Program-made: the position numbers and the translations under genes
Shown here: positions 1 to 8,100 of the stretch, in pieces
Layout of the letters: each line of letters opens with the position of its first letter
Numbering within the stretch: position 1 is the first letter of the stretch
Assembly (NCBI GenBank): GCA_038734275.1
Contig: JAVYOO010000011.1
Location: 1 to 64,000 of the forward strand
Direction of reading: 5' to 3'
Length of the DNA: 64,000 nucleotides
Source: Archaeoglobaceae archaeon
GTDB taxonomy: Archaea; Halobacteriota; Archaeoglobi; Archaeoglobales; Archaeoglobaceae
Notes under the pieces: model-generated
Database searches by the model: none
What the model saw: only the letters and a program-made list of their open reading frames with translations
What the model was told of the DNA's origin: nothing

Positions 1-26
1 GACTCAATTCTGAACCACATCGATGG

Positions 27-164
27 TCATCTGGAATTACTCGAGATACTTCGAAGTTTTGCAGTAGCTCTTGGCATTTCAGCGGTCTTGGTGTATACAA
101 GCTTCGGTTCAAGAATTTTCAGGGCTTCAAGGTAAATTCTAATCTCTTTCTCGTAGGGAATCAT
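27..164 (-). pseudogene. Truncated MNT-type nucleotidyltransferase remnant (45 codons)
   Basis: A 45-codon frame begins at an ATG that overlaps the 3' end of the HEPN gene, where a minimal nucleotidyltransferase (MNT) partner normally starts. The first 23 residues (MIPYEKEIRIYLEALKIL then EPKLV) look like the helical N-terminus of archaeal MNT proteins. The GS(x)ARG...DxD active site that should follow is absent: the frame changes character after LVY and stops at 27-29. Another frame stays open from about 114 to the window edge, but I do not recognise it. The likely reading is a gene cut by a rearrangement just after its start. A genuine short protein is the alternative. Confidence 0.4.
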
Positions 165-555
165 AAGCAACGCCTTTAACGAATTCCAAAATTTTTTCAG
201 CGGATTTTAAAGCCTCTTCTGCGTCTTCTTCATCGTAAAATTCAAAAGGAGAACCTTCAACGTGGGCATCTGGATATCTTGTTGGAATATAGTGCCTGTC
301 AAGGATTTTTGCTTTCCTTGTAATCTCCTCCGGAACTTTAATTCGCTGGGAAAGTGTTTCGAGCAACTTTTTGAGCGAGTGACCATAGGCCATTATTCCA
401 AGTCCATAAAGCAAGCCCTTAATTGCGAATTCTGCAGACTGATGAGCTTTAAAACACGCCCAAGAATAATCTCCAGCATTTTTATCTCTTTCAGCACTTT
501 TAAGCGTCTGTTCCGCCTGCTTTATCCATCTCTTGAACTCTTCTTCGTCAAACAT
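139..555 (-). CDS. HEPN domain protein
   Basis: A 138-residue all-helical HEPN protein. The N-terminal pattern (acidic start, KQAEQTLKSAERDK, WACFKAHQSAEFAIKGLL) and the C-terminal RYPDAH followed by AEEALKSAEKIL are typical of the HEPN half of archaeal MNT/HEPN pairs, which act as toxin-antitoxin or nucleotide-modifying modules. In those pairs the HEPN protein binds the small nucleotidyltransferase encoded next to it. Here the downstream partner frame overlaps the last 26 bases but seems truncated, so the HEPN gene may be an orphan. The ATG at 555 is the only good start. Confidence 0.85.
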   Translation of the reverse strand: MFDEEEFKRWIKQAEQTLKSAERDKNAGDYSWACFKAHQSAEFAIKGLLYGLGIMAYGHSLKKLLETLSQRIKVPEEITRKAKILDRHYIPTRYPDAHVEGSPFEFYDEEDAEEALKSAEKILEFVKGVAYDSLRERD

Positions 556-746
556 CCTTATTATTTTTTCCGTGAGTTATAAATCTTTTGACGTGACTTT
601 TATAGGGTTTTTGAGATAATTTTAGTCCTGCTGTGCAGTTTAGCCAAGGCTAATTTTGAGTATAATAGAAAACCGAATTTTGAAATACTGTAATCCACAA
701 ATTCAATATATAATGCTTTTAGATTTAACCACAAGACTGAAAGAAG

Positions 747-756
747 TTTATAAATA
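747..756 (+). promoter_or_regulatory. TATA box of the ferredoxin/PfkB transcript
   Basis: TTTATAAATA lies about 25 bases upstream of the ferredoxin ATG at 776, the usual archaeal TATA-to-start distance. It predicts a leader of only a few bases, or a start near 772. Confidence 0.6.
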
Positions 757-775
757 GCGAGTGCTGAGGAGTTTC

Positions 776-946
776 ATGCCAGCGGTAGTTGACAAACTAA
801 AATGCGATGGGTGCGGAACTTGCGTTGATGAATGCCCAGTGGGAGCAATAGAGCTAAATGACTACGCAAGCGTCGATGCGGACATTTGCACAGAATGTGG
901 AAGCTGTGTAGATGTTTGCCCAAACGAGGCGATCACGCTTGAGTAG
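776..946 (+). CDS. 2[4Fe-4S] ferredoxin
   Basis: A 56-residue bacterial-type ferredoxin that carries electrons between soluble oxidoreductases. Two complete cluster motifs are visible, CDGCGTCVDECP and CTECGSCVDVCP, each supplying three cysteines to one cluster and one to the other. A GTG at 761 would give a longer form, but the ATG at 776 has GAGG just upstream and starts at the usual ferredoxin N-terminus (MPAVVD). The stop overlaps the next gene by a few bases, so the two are probably cotranscribed. The redox partner is not evident from the neighbours. Confidence 0.92.
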   Translation: MPAVVDKLKCDGCGTCVDECPVGAIELNDYASVDADICTECGSCVDVCPNEAITLE

Positions 947-1835
947 TGTAATTGGTTTTGGAGCTTTAAATCTTGACAAGATATACAGAGTTGACAAAAT
1001 TCCTGGAAAAGACGAAGAGGGTTTTGTTCGTAGTCTCGAGCTCTCTCCAGGTGGTAGCGCTGCGAATACGATTGTCGGACTTGCAAGACTTGGAATAAAA
1101 AGTGGGTATATAGGGAAAGTTGGAAACGATTCTGAAGGTCGAATTTTGCTTGAAGACCTTAAAAAAGAGGGAGTGGAAACACAAGCTGTTATCAGGGCTG
1201 AAGGCAGAAGTGGAACTGCTATCATCCTGGTAGATGACGCTGGAAACAGAGCAATTTTGGTAGACCCGGGTGTTAATGATACGATAAGCTATGAGGAAAT
1301 AGAGCTTGAGTTTGTGAAAAAGTTTAGAGTTCTTCATCTCACGTCTTTTATTTGCAAGAATGGGGAAGATTCCCTCAAATCTCAAAAAAGAATCGTTGGG
1401 GAATTTGAATTAGTAAGTTTCGATCCCGGAATGCCTTATGCTGAGAGAGGTCTTAAAGATATGCTCCCACTTCTTAGAAGAACCACGATCTTTCTTCCAA
1501 ACAGAATTGAAATTGAGAAAATGTTTGGAATGGACTACAGAGCTGCAGCCGAGGAATGTCTTAATCTTGGAATTGAAATTGTAGTGGTTAAACTCGGTTC
1601 AGAAGGTTGCTGGGTAAAAACAAGTCAGAAGGATTTTTCAATGAAACCCTTTATGGTTGAAGTTGTCGATACCACCGGCGCGGGAGACGCTTTCAACGCT
1701 GGATTTCTCTATGGATATCTGAAGGGTAAAAGTTTAGAGGATTGTGCAAAGTTTGGAAACTACGTCGCTTCACTCTGCATACAGCACGTGGGAGCGAGAA
1801 GTGGGTTACCTTCGAAACTACCAGAAAGTATCTAA
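939..1835 (+). CDS. PfkB/ribokinase-family carbohydrate kinase
   Basis: A PfkB-fold kinase of about 298 residues that phosphorylates a sugar or nucleoside at the expense of ATP. It shows the N-terminal signature GGSAANT with FGALNLD, and near the C-terminus the signature DTTGAGDAFNAGF that holds the catalytic Asp and the anion hole. The substrate cannot be read from sequence. The start is uncertain. TTG at 939 has GAGG about ten bases upstream and gives a family-like N-terminus (MSSVIGFGALNLD). The ATG at 912 would add nine unlikely residues and a much larger overlap with the ferredoxin gene. Confidence 0.85.
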   Translation: MSSVIGFGALNLDKIYRVDKIPGKDEEGFVRSLELSPGGSAANTIVGLARLGIKSGYIGKVGNDSEGRILLEDLKKEGVETQAVIRAEGRSGTAIILVDDAGNRAILVDPGVNDTISYEEIELEFVKKFRVLHLTSFICKNGEDSLKSQKRIVGEFELVSFDPGMPYAERGLKDMLPLLRRTTIFLPNRIEIEKMFGMDYRAAAEECLNLGIEIVVVKLGSEGCWVKTSQKDFSMKPFMVEVVDTTGAGDAFNAGFLYGYLKGKSLEDCAKFGNYVASLCIQHVGARSGLPSKLPESI

Positions 1836-1880
1836 GTAGTAGGCTGAGTAAGCTTTTTAACACCTTTATCTATTTGGGAC

Positions 1881-3227
1881 ATGGATATCGCAAAGCTAGT
1901 CGGAATTGTTTTGATATTCGTTTCACTACTTCCAGTCTCTGCCCTGACGATAAGCTATGAGATATCTCCCGAGATTGTCTTGCCGAACGGTTATGCGGAT
2001 TGTGTTATCACCTTGAGAAACACCGGAGTAAGTCCAATAACGATTGATTCAATCTCGTTTCTCTCTGCAACGATAGAATTCGAACCATCTCACGTTCAGC
2101 ATGTGGGGAACTTGTCGCCTGGGGGTTCATATACTATAAAGATCTCGATGAAGTCTTCTGCAGTTGGAAGACAAAATGCACAGATGGTGGTTTCTACAAG
2201 TGAGGGCTCTTTCTCCCAGATAATAGAACTTCTTGTTGATGACCGTTTCCCGGAGGTTTCGCTATCTTCACCGCTTTACAGGGGAGAAGTAAATTATGCT
2301 AAACTTTTTGTGGCAACTCCTGTTCTGATAAAGAATCTTCGAGTAGAGGCACTTTTCAACGCAACTCCCAAGACCTTTTTTGTAAGTGAGCTTGTGGGAG
2401 CAACCAGTTTTCAGTTTAGATTGGGTGAGGAATTAGAGTTCATGAATTTCAAAATCTCCTTTTATAATGGTAGAAGTTACCATGAAGTTGAGAGAACTAT
2501 AAGAGTTGAATACATACCATCAAAGGGGGTTGCTATAAGTCTACAACCATCAAAGGACGTGCTTTTCATTGGTGAGGCTGTTAATCTAAGCGTTGAAATC
2601 ACAAATATGCGAAATGATGACATTTACAACGTCAGGATTCAGCTTTTAGGCAACGGAAAATTCTCTCAAAGTGAGGCAAAAATTGACAAAATATCTGCAG
2701 GAGAGAAGAAGACTCTGAATTTTATTTTTAGCCCAAGAGAGAGTGGAAATACCAGTATAGTGGCGAGAATGTCTTTCGAAGACTTCTTCGGAAATAAGTA
2801 TGAGAAAAGCGAGAGGTTGACATTAAATGTTCTGGAATCATTTGTATTGCAGGTAATAAACGTTCAAAAAGTCTTTAGTGCAGGAAAAACAAAAATTTCA
2901 GGTGAAGTAGTTAATTATGGACATAGGAGTTCTCTAAACACGAAAGTCTCTGCAATTTGTGATGGTGAAAAAGCGGACTATTATATAGGCGAGATAGATG
3001 CAAAGGATTATGAAACGTTCGATTTGGAAATCTTATGCGATAACGCAACTCTTCTGCTTACGTGGTGGAATGATGCTGGGGATAGTTTTTTGGTTTCTGA
3101 GATAGTAAGGATAGGAAAAGTGGAGAAAAAAGAAGAGAATCCAATTCCGCTTTATATAACCGCAATAGCATCCGCTTTGGTTTTGGTTTTCGTGGGATAT
3201 GTAGTCTATAGAGCGCGCAAAAAGTGA
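1881..3227 (+). CDS. Exported, membrane-anchored protein with repeated beta-sandwich (COG1361/CARDB-like) domains
   Basis: A 448-residue surface protein. The first 22 residues form a signal peptide ending near VSALT, and the C-terminus is one transmembrane helix (LYITAIASALVLVFVGYVVY) with a basic tail, so the body faces outside. The body has at least two Ig-like segments of the S-layer-related COG1361 or CARDB/NEW3 type. Phrases such as VITLRNTGVSPITI, LSPGGSYTI and ISAGEKKTLNF are characteristic. It lies four bases upstream of an FtsX-type permease, so the two probably form one envelope complex. There is no enzymatic motif. Confidence 0.75.
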   Translation: MDIAKLVGIVLIFVSLLPVSALTISYEISPEIVLPNGYADCVITLRNTGVSPITIDSISFLSATIEFEPSHVQHVGNLSPGGSYTIKISMKSSAVGRQNAQMVVSTSEGSFSQIIELLVDDRFPEVSLSSPLYRGEVNYAKLFVATPVLIKNLRVEALFNATPKTFFVSELVGATSFQFRLGEELEFMNFKISFYNGRSYHEVERTIRVEYIPSKGVAISLQPSKDVLFIGEAVNLSVEITNMRNDDIYNVRIQLLGNGKFSQSEAKIDKISAGEKKTLNFIFSPRESGNTSIVARMSFEDFFGNKYEKSERLTLNVLESFVLQVINVQKVFSAGKTKISGEVVNYGHRSSLNTKVSAICDGEKADYYIGEIDAKDYETFDLEILCDNATLLLTWWNDAGDSFLVSEIVRIGKVEKKEENPIPLYITAIASALVLVFVGYVVYRARKK

Positions 3228-3231
3228 TCAA

Positions 3232-4356
3232 ATGTATTTCGAGCTTGCAAAGAGAAACTTGCAAAGAGCAAAGATTAGAAGCATTCTCGCAGTGGTGGGG
3301 ATTTTAATTGGAGTGATGGCAATCTCTGCAATAGGTATCTTTGGTGAGAGCCTGAAGTCTGCAGTTCTGGAAAACTTTGAAGATATTGCAAACGAACTGG
3401 TTGTAAGCCCAAACTACCAGAAAGGCTACCGATACATAGATGAGAAGGATATTGAGAAGATTAGGAAGATTCCTGAAGTTGAAAGTGCGATGGCAGTGAA
3501 GTCGGATTATCTGCTGGTGGTTCTTAAAGATGAAAAAACATACACAACTGTCTACGGCTTGAGAGAAGAAGAAGTAAAGACGCTATTCAGGGTTGAGAAG
3601 GGTGTTATAGATCTCAATAAGGGCTGCGTAGTTGGCAAATCTTTCGCAGAGCTCTATGAATTGAAGACGGGCTTCAAAATTCTTGTTAATGGTGTTGAGT
3701 TCAAGGTTGCTGGAATTCTCGAGGATGCGGGAATGCGATATGATATTAATCCAAATTTTGCGGTTATTTTGTCTGAGGGTAGTTTTGGAAAGGTATCCAG
3801 TGCGGGTTATTCCAGTGTTATAGTAAGAGCAAAGGAAATTGGAGCAGTTGGGAAGGTAAAGGAAGAAATTGAAAGGAGACTGAACACTAAGGAAGAAAAA
3901 GTTACCGTTTTTGAAATGAAAATGATTCTTGACGTAATAAATCAGGCTTTTAATCAGATAAATTTGTTCCTCATGGCGATTGCGAGTGTTTCATTGCTGG
4001 TTGCAGGTGTCAGTATACTCAACATTATGCTAATGTCAACGATCGAAAGAACCAAGGAGATAGGCATAATGAGGGCAATAGGTGCCCAGAGAATAGCAGT
4101 TCTTAGGATATTTCTGCTTGAAGCTCTCGTTCTGGGGCTCATAGGAAGCCTCTTGGGTTCGATTCTCAGCGTAATAGCAGGGTATGGAATAAACTATCTT
4201 ATACTCAAGGAGACGAAATACGTCTTTCAGCTGTCAACAATTGGCTATATGGCTCTTGGGTTTAGTGTAGGTATAATTACTTCTGTGTTGAGCGGTCTCT
4301 ATCCAGCTTGGAAGGCGAGTAGACTTGAGCCTATTGATGCGTTGAGGTTTGAATAG
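3232..4356 (+). CDS. FtsX/MacB-type ABC transporter permease
   Basis: A 374-residue permease of the COG0577 family. It has an N-terminal helix after MYFELAKRNLQRAKIRSILA, a periplasm-like extracytoplasmic MacB core domain (about residues 45-235), then three transmembrane helices near the C-terminus. The ERTKEIGIMRAIGA coupling segment typical of MacB/LolC permeases is clear. Such proteins pair with a LolD-like ATPase to move lipids or proteins, or to transmit force, but no ATPase gene is adjacent. Its 3' end overlaps the convergent histidine kinase gene by 26 bases. The product likely works with the exported protein just upstream. Confidence 0.85.
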   Translation: MYFELAKRNLQRAKIRSILAVVGILIGVMAISAIGIFGESLKSAVLENFEDIANELVVSPNYQKGYRYIDEKDIEKIRKIPEVESAMAVKSDYLLVVLKDEKTYTTVYGLREEEVKTLFRVEKGVIDLNKGCVVGKSFAELYELKTGFKILVNGVEFKVAGILEDAGMRYDINPNFAVILSEGSFGKVSSAGYSSVIVRAKEIGAVGKVKEEIERRLNTKEEKVTVFEMKMILDVINQAFNQINLFLMAIASVSLLVAGVSILNIMLMSTIERTKEIGIMRAIGAQRIAVLRIFLLEALVLGLIGSLLGSILSVIAGYGINYLILKETKYVFQLSTIGYMALGFSVGIITSVLSGLYPAWKASRLEPIDALRFE

Positions 4357-5752
4357 TTTTTAGCCTTATTACAAAGGTAGCTCCACGTGGTTTCGTATCT
4401 TCCACCCAGACTTTTCCTCCATATCTCTCAACTATTTTCTTTACGATATAAAGCCCAAATCCAAGCCCCGCTGTCTCTCCATAGCGGAAACCTTCCTTAA
4501 ACAGCTCTTTCTTGATTTCTTTTGGAATTCCAACTCCATAGTCGATAACTCTAATCTCTGCTTCCCCATCTAATTCGCTGAGCACGATCTCTATTCTGTC
4601 AGTCCCGCTGTGTCTCACAGCATTCTCTACAAGGTTTTCGATCGCTAAGGAAATCTCATCTCCCGCAAGGGCTGTGCAAGATCCTTTTATTGTTATTGGG
4701 ATATCGTAATTTGATTTAATCTCTTCTACGACATTTCGCATCTCTATTGGTTTCAAATTGGCACTTTCCGTTGTAACAGTTTTTTCCAACGACCCAATCT
4801 TTTCTATATATTCTCCAGCTTCCTTTACACCTTTTATGGCTTTTTCAAGGTATTCCTTTTGATTTGTCAACTCATAAACTTCTACGTATCCAGAAATCAG
4901 CTGGAGTTTCTTCAGCACATCATAGCGAAGTGCTCGACTCATCAGTCTGAAAGCTTCTTTCATGTCATTCATTTTATCGAGAAGTTGTGCAAACTTCCTT
5001 CTTTCCTCTTCAAGGATATCAAAGCTGAGAACCTTTACCTTTTTGCCATGCAGATCGTATAGATAGAAGACTAAGATTGAAAGAGAGAGGTTGTAAAACA
5101 TTGCTGGGAGTGTAAAGAACTCTGTAATATGAAGATAAATCTTTGCCGGAAATTGAAGCAGGTATGTCAGTGACACCATGAGCCAGTAATTGGCGGTTTC
5201 GGTGTTGAAATACAAAGCCAGGAGGGATAAGAATACAAAAACAACGAAGAGGTCCAGGAACATCATCAGGGCAATAATTTGAGGGACAGGATTTGTCAAA
5301 ATTGATATTAGAAGTGCAGAAGAAACAACCACTGGCAATGCAAGTTTCTTGGGGGTGATAAATTTCATCTCACGCTGGAGTTTTTGGACACCGTAGCCAA
5401 GAATCGGAAAATAGGCCAGGATGCATGGAAGAAAGTTCATGATATTTAGAGGGGTGCGTGTGATTATCGAGGTGTAGAGGTAAAGGAAATAGATTAGCAT
5501 TAAAAACAGGGTTATTGTTAGATTTTTGGTGAACCTTTTTGCTTCCCCTTCGGCGTTTCGAAATATTAATGTTGAAATTAGGCATGAAAGAATGATTGCT
5601 GAGACTCCATAGAGTATTATTAAGAATTGTGCAATCATTAGTTCTTCATGGAGATTCAGAATTCTTAGGAGCGGTATCGAAGCTGGCGGCACGAGGGAGA
5701 AGAAGAGCAGAAATATTGCGATGTAAACTTTAAGGTCAAGTTTCAGAGCCAT
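4331..5752 (-). CDS. Membrane histidine-kinase-like protein with Tyr at the phosphoacceptor site
   Basis: A sensor of about 473 residues with a seven-helix hydrophobic N-terminal half (residues 8-235), a short linker and a kinase core. The ATP-binding domain is complete: N box LAIENLVENAVRHSG, D box DYGVGIP and GLGFGLYIVKK. In the dimerisation helix the usual R-H-D-x-x-N is R-Y-D-V-L-K at residues 276-281, so the phosphorylated His is replaced by Tyr277. It may be an ATPase-type or allosteric sensor rather than a classical kinase. The ATG at 5752 fits a TATA box 25 bases upstream. Longer starts at 5767 or 5887 would run into the promoter. No response regulator is nearby. Confidence 0.82.
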   Translation of the reverse strand: MALKLDLKVYIAIFLLFFSLVPPASIPLLRILNLHEELMIAQFLIILYGVSAIILSCLISTLIFRNAEGEAKRFTKNLTITLFLMLIYFLYLYTSIITRTPLNIMNFLPCILAYFPILGYGVQKLQREMKFITPKKLALPVVVSSALLISILTNPVPQIIALMMFLDLFVVFVFLSLLALYFNTETANYWLMVSLTYLLQFPAKIYLHITEFFTLPAMFYNLSLSILVFYLYDLHGKKVKVLSFDILEEERRKFAQLLDKMNDMKEAFRLMSRALRYDVLKKLQLISGYVEVYELTNQKEYLEKAIKGVKEAGEYIEKIGSLEKTVTTESANLKPIEMRNVVEEIKSNYDIPITIKGSCTALAGDEISLAIENLVENAVRHSGTDRIEIVLSELDGEAEIRVIDYGVGIPKEIKKELFKEGFRYGETAGLGFGLYIVKKIVERYGGKVWVEDTKPRGATFVIRLKTIQTSTHQ

Positions 5753-5771
5753 GAATGTTATACCCATTCGA

Positions 5772-5783
5772 GTATTTAAAAAT
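5772..5783 (-). promoter_or_regulatory. TATA box for the histidine-kinase-like gene
   Basis: Read on the minus strand the box is ATTTTTAAATAC, centred about 25 bases before the ATG at 5752. This predicts a leaderless or very short-leader transcript and argues against longer N-terminal starts. The divergent thioredoxin reductase gene has its own AT-rich element near 5789-5799. Confidence 0.5.
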
Positions 5784-5823
5784 TTACCCAAAAATTTATG
5801 TGGGTTGTGACTTAAATTAAACA

Positions 5824-6735
5824 ATGTTTGATGTTGCAATCGTTGGTGGTGGACCTGCAGGGCTAACAGCAGCCATTTACTGTGCAAGATATGGGCTGAA
5901 AACCGTCTTTTTCGAGACCTTTGATCCAGTTTCGCAACTTTCTCTGGCTGGAAGAATAGAAAATTATCCGGGATTTGAAGGTAGTGGTATGGAATTGCTC
6001 GATCGTATGAAAGAGCAGGCTTTAAAGGCCGGTGCGGAAGGCAAAGTGGAAAAGATCGAGAAAATCATAAAAAAAGGCAGTAATTTTGTTCTAATTGGTG
6101 AAAATGAATATGAGGCAAGAGTGGTGATAATAGCCACCGGTGGAAAGCATCGCGAGGCAGGGGTTGAGGGTGAGGCTAAGTTTATAGGAAAAGGTGTTAG
6201 CTACTGCGCAACTTGTGACGGAAATTTATTCAGGGGGAAGAGGGTCATAGTCTATGGAAGTGGTAAGGAGGCGGTTAGCGATGCGATATATTTGCATGAT
6301 CTTGGTTGCAAAGTTTTTCTAATCTCAAGATCTCCTTTGAGGGTCGAGAAGGCTCTGATGGATGAGCTTGAAAAAAGAGGTATTGAAGTGATTCTGAATG
6401 CAAATATGAGAAAAATTGAAGGTGATAGAAGGGTCGAAAAAGTAATTTTATTTTTGAGAGACAAAAAAGAGGAGCGAACAATGGATATTGATGGCGTTTT
6501 CATTGCAATTGGTATGCGACCTGCAACAGATCTTGTAGCAGAGCTTGGAGTAGAGCGAGATTCATTGGGCTATATTAAGGTTGATAAAGAGCAAAAGACA
6601 AATGTTGCTGGAGTTTTTGCTGCTGGTGACTGCTGTAGCAACCCCCTAAAACAGGTGGTCACCGCTTGCGGTGATGGAGCGGTTGCAGCATTCTCAGCTT
6701 ATAGATATCTTAGAGAGCAATCTGTCGATTTTTAG
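5824..6735 (+). CDS. trxB: Thioredoxin reductase
   Basis: A 303-residue low-molecular-weight thioredoxin reductase that passes electrons from a nicotinamide or related cofactor through FAD to a redox-active disulfide. The FAD Rossmann motif GGGPAG lies at residues 8-13, the catalytic CATC at 128-131, the second dinucleotide motif GSGKEA at 145-150, and the C-terminal FAD motif is VFAAGDCCSN. Length and order match the family. Some archaeal members use F420H2 or lack NADPH specificity, which is not decidable here. The last 42 bases overlap the convergent cobQ gene. Confidence 0.93.
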   Translation: MFDVAIVGGGPAGLTAAIYCARYGLKTVFFETFDPVSQLSLAGRIENYPGFEGSGMELLDRMKEQALKAGAEGKVEKIEKIIKKGSNFVLIGENEYEARVVIIATGGKHREAGVEGEAKFIGKGVSYCATCDGNLFRGKRVIVYGSGKEAVSDAIYLHDLGCKVFLISRSPLRVEKALMDELEKRGIEVILNANMRKIEGDRRVEKVILFLRDKKEERTMDIDGVFIAIGMRPATDLVAELGVERDSLGYIKVDKEQKTNVAGVFAAGDCCSNPLKQVVTACGDGAVAAFSAYRYLREQSVDF

Positions 6736-8100
6736 CCTTTTTTCAACTTCATCTGCAAGAAAATCAAATTTGTTTTCGAATTCGAGCTTCACCCCTAAAT
6801 ATTTTCCAATGGCTTTGATCAAATTTTCGTTCCAGAAAAGTCCGTGCAGATAAGTGCCCCAGCACATTCCATCATCGCTCTGGCACCCGTCATCCTCGAA
6901 AATGGGTTTCTTTGAAATGGTTATCCCTTTATGAATCTCATATCCCCAAACAGTCTCACCTCTAATGCTTCTGATAATTTCAGCATCCCCCGTAACTTTT
7001 TTAGAAACTTGCACGGTTTTTTTCTTGTATCTCTCAAATTTCGTTTCCGCTTCGAGCAGTCCAAGCCCTCTAACTCTTTCAACACCGTGTTCTACACCAA
7101 AATCGACAAGTTCTTTTCCCAGCATCTGGTAGCCACCGCAGATACCGATTATCAGCTTTTTTCCGGCAATCTTTTTTATGTGGTCGAAAATTGGCGAAGA
7201 TTTCAAAGTCTTTAAGTCTGCAATTGTGTCCTTGCTACCTGGAATTATGAGAATTTCGCATTCTGGAATATCATTTAGACCAACAAAACTTGCGATTTTT
7301 CTCAGGGGTTCAAAGTCTGTGAAATTCGAGATTCTTGGAAGTCTAACAATTCCGATTAAGCCAGAACCCTTCCAATCTTCGATATTAAGAGAATCTTCTG
7401 AGGGAAAATCGGAATCCAGGAATGGGATAACCCCGATAACCGGAACACCACAAAGCTCTTCAAGTCTCCTTATTCCATTACCAAGGAACTCTTCGTATCC
7501 TCTTAGTCTGTTTATTATCAGCCCAACAACCATTTTCCTTACATCTTCAGGTAGAAGTTGGTAGGTTCCATAAAGTGAAGCGAAAACACCACCACGATCT
7601 ATGTCGCCTACTATTAATATTGCAGGCTTCGCATATCTCGCAATGTGAATGTTTGCAAGGTCTCTGTCGTAAAGATTGATTTCAGCCATCCCTCCTGCCC
7701 CCTCTATTACAATTACCTCAAATTCTTCAGCGAGACTGTCGTAGGCTTTTTCAACAACTCTCCTTAATTCAGGAGTTTTTTTGTAGTATTCCCTAGAATC
7801 GAGATCCCCGACCGCTTCTCCGAGAATCACAAGTTGAGAAATGAAATTTCCCTTTGGCTTTAGCAAAATTGGATTCATTCTTTCATCTGGTTCAATACCA
7901 GCTGCAAAAGCTTGCATTGCCTGAGCAATTGCAATTTCTTTTCCATTCTTCGTAACAAAAGAATTTAGACTCATGTTCTGGGCTTTGAATGGCGCCACTT
8001 CGTATCCTTTTTTTGCAAGTATCCTGCAGATTGCCATGGTTAACAAAGATTTACCAGCACTACTTGTTGTTCCACCAACCATTATCGCTTTCATTGCCAT
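6694..8100 (-). CDS. cobQ: Cobyric acid synthase (CobQ/CbiP)
   Basis: A 468-residue glutamine-dependent amidase that converts adenosylcobyrinic acid a,c-diamide to cobyric acid in B12 synthesis, amidating four side chains. The N-terminal ATP-binding P-loop-like region (GTTSSAGKS, residues 10-18) and the C-terminal class I glutaminase domain with nucleophile Cys321 in GICGGYQ and His419 in GTYLHG are intact. Two ATGs (8100 and 8094) are possible. The second gives an ATGA overlap with the ubiX stop. It is the last gene of a cetZ-ubiX-cobQ operon, and no other cobalamin gene is adjacent. Confidence 0.93.
   Translation of the reverse strand: MAMKAIMVGGTTSSAGKSLLTMAICRILAKKGYEVAPFKAQNMSLNSFVTKNGKEIAIAQAMQAFAAGIEPDERMNPILLKPKGNFISQLVILGEAVGDLDSREYYKKTPELRRVVEKAYDSLAEEFEVIVIEGAGGMAEINLYDRDLANIHIARYAKPAILIVGDIDRGGVFASLYGTYQLLPEDVRKMVVGLIINRLRGYEEFLGNGIRRLEELCGVPVIGVIPFLDSDFPSEDSLNIEDWKGSGLIGIVRLPRISNFTDFEPLRKIASFVGLNDIPECEILIIPGSKDTIADLKTLKSSPIFDHIKKIAGKKLIIGICGGYQMLGKELVDFGVEHGVERVRGLGLLEAETKFERYKKKTVQVSKKVTGDAEIIRSIRGETVWGYEIHKGITISKKPIFEDDGCQSDDGMCWGTYLHGLFWNENLIKAIGKYLGVKLEFENKFDFLADEVEKRLKIDRLLSKISIS

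Noticed and set aside
1-555. Functional MNT/HEPN toxin-antitoxin pair
   Set aside because: The MNT frame lacks its catalytic motif, so a working pair cannot be claimed from this sequence.
854-1385. Long minus-strand frames opposite the ferredoxin and PfkB genes
   Set aside because: They are antisense shadows of clearly identified genes and show no family pattern.
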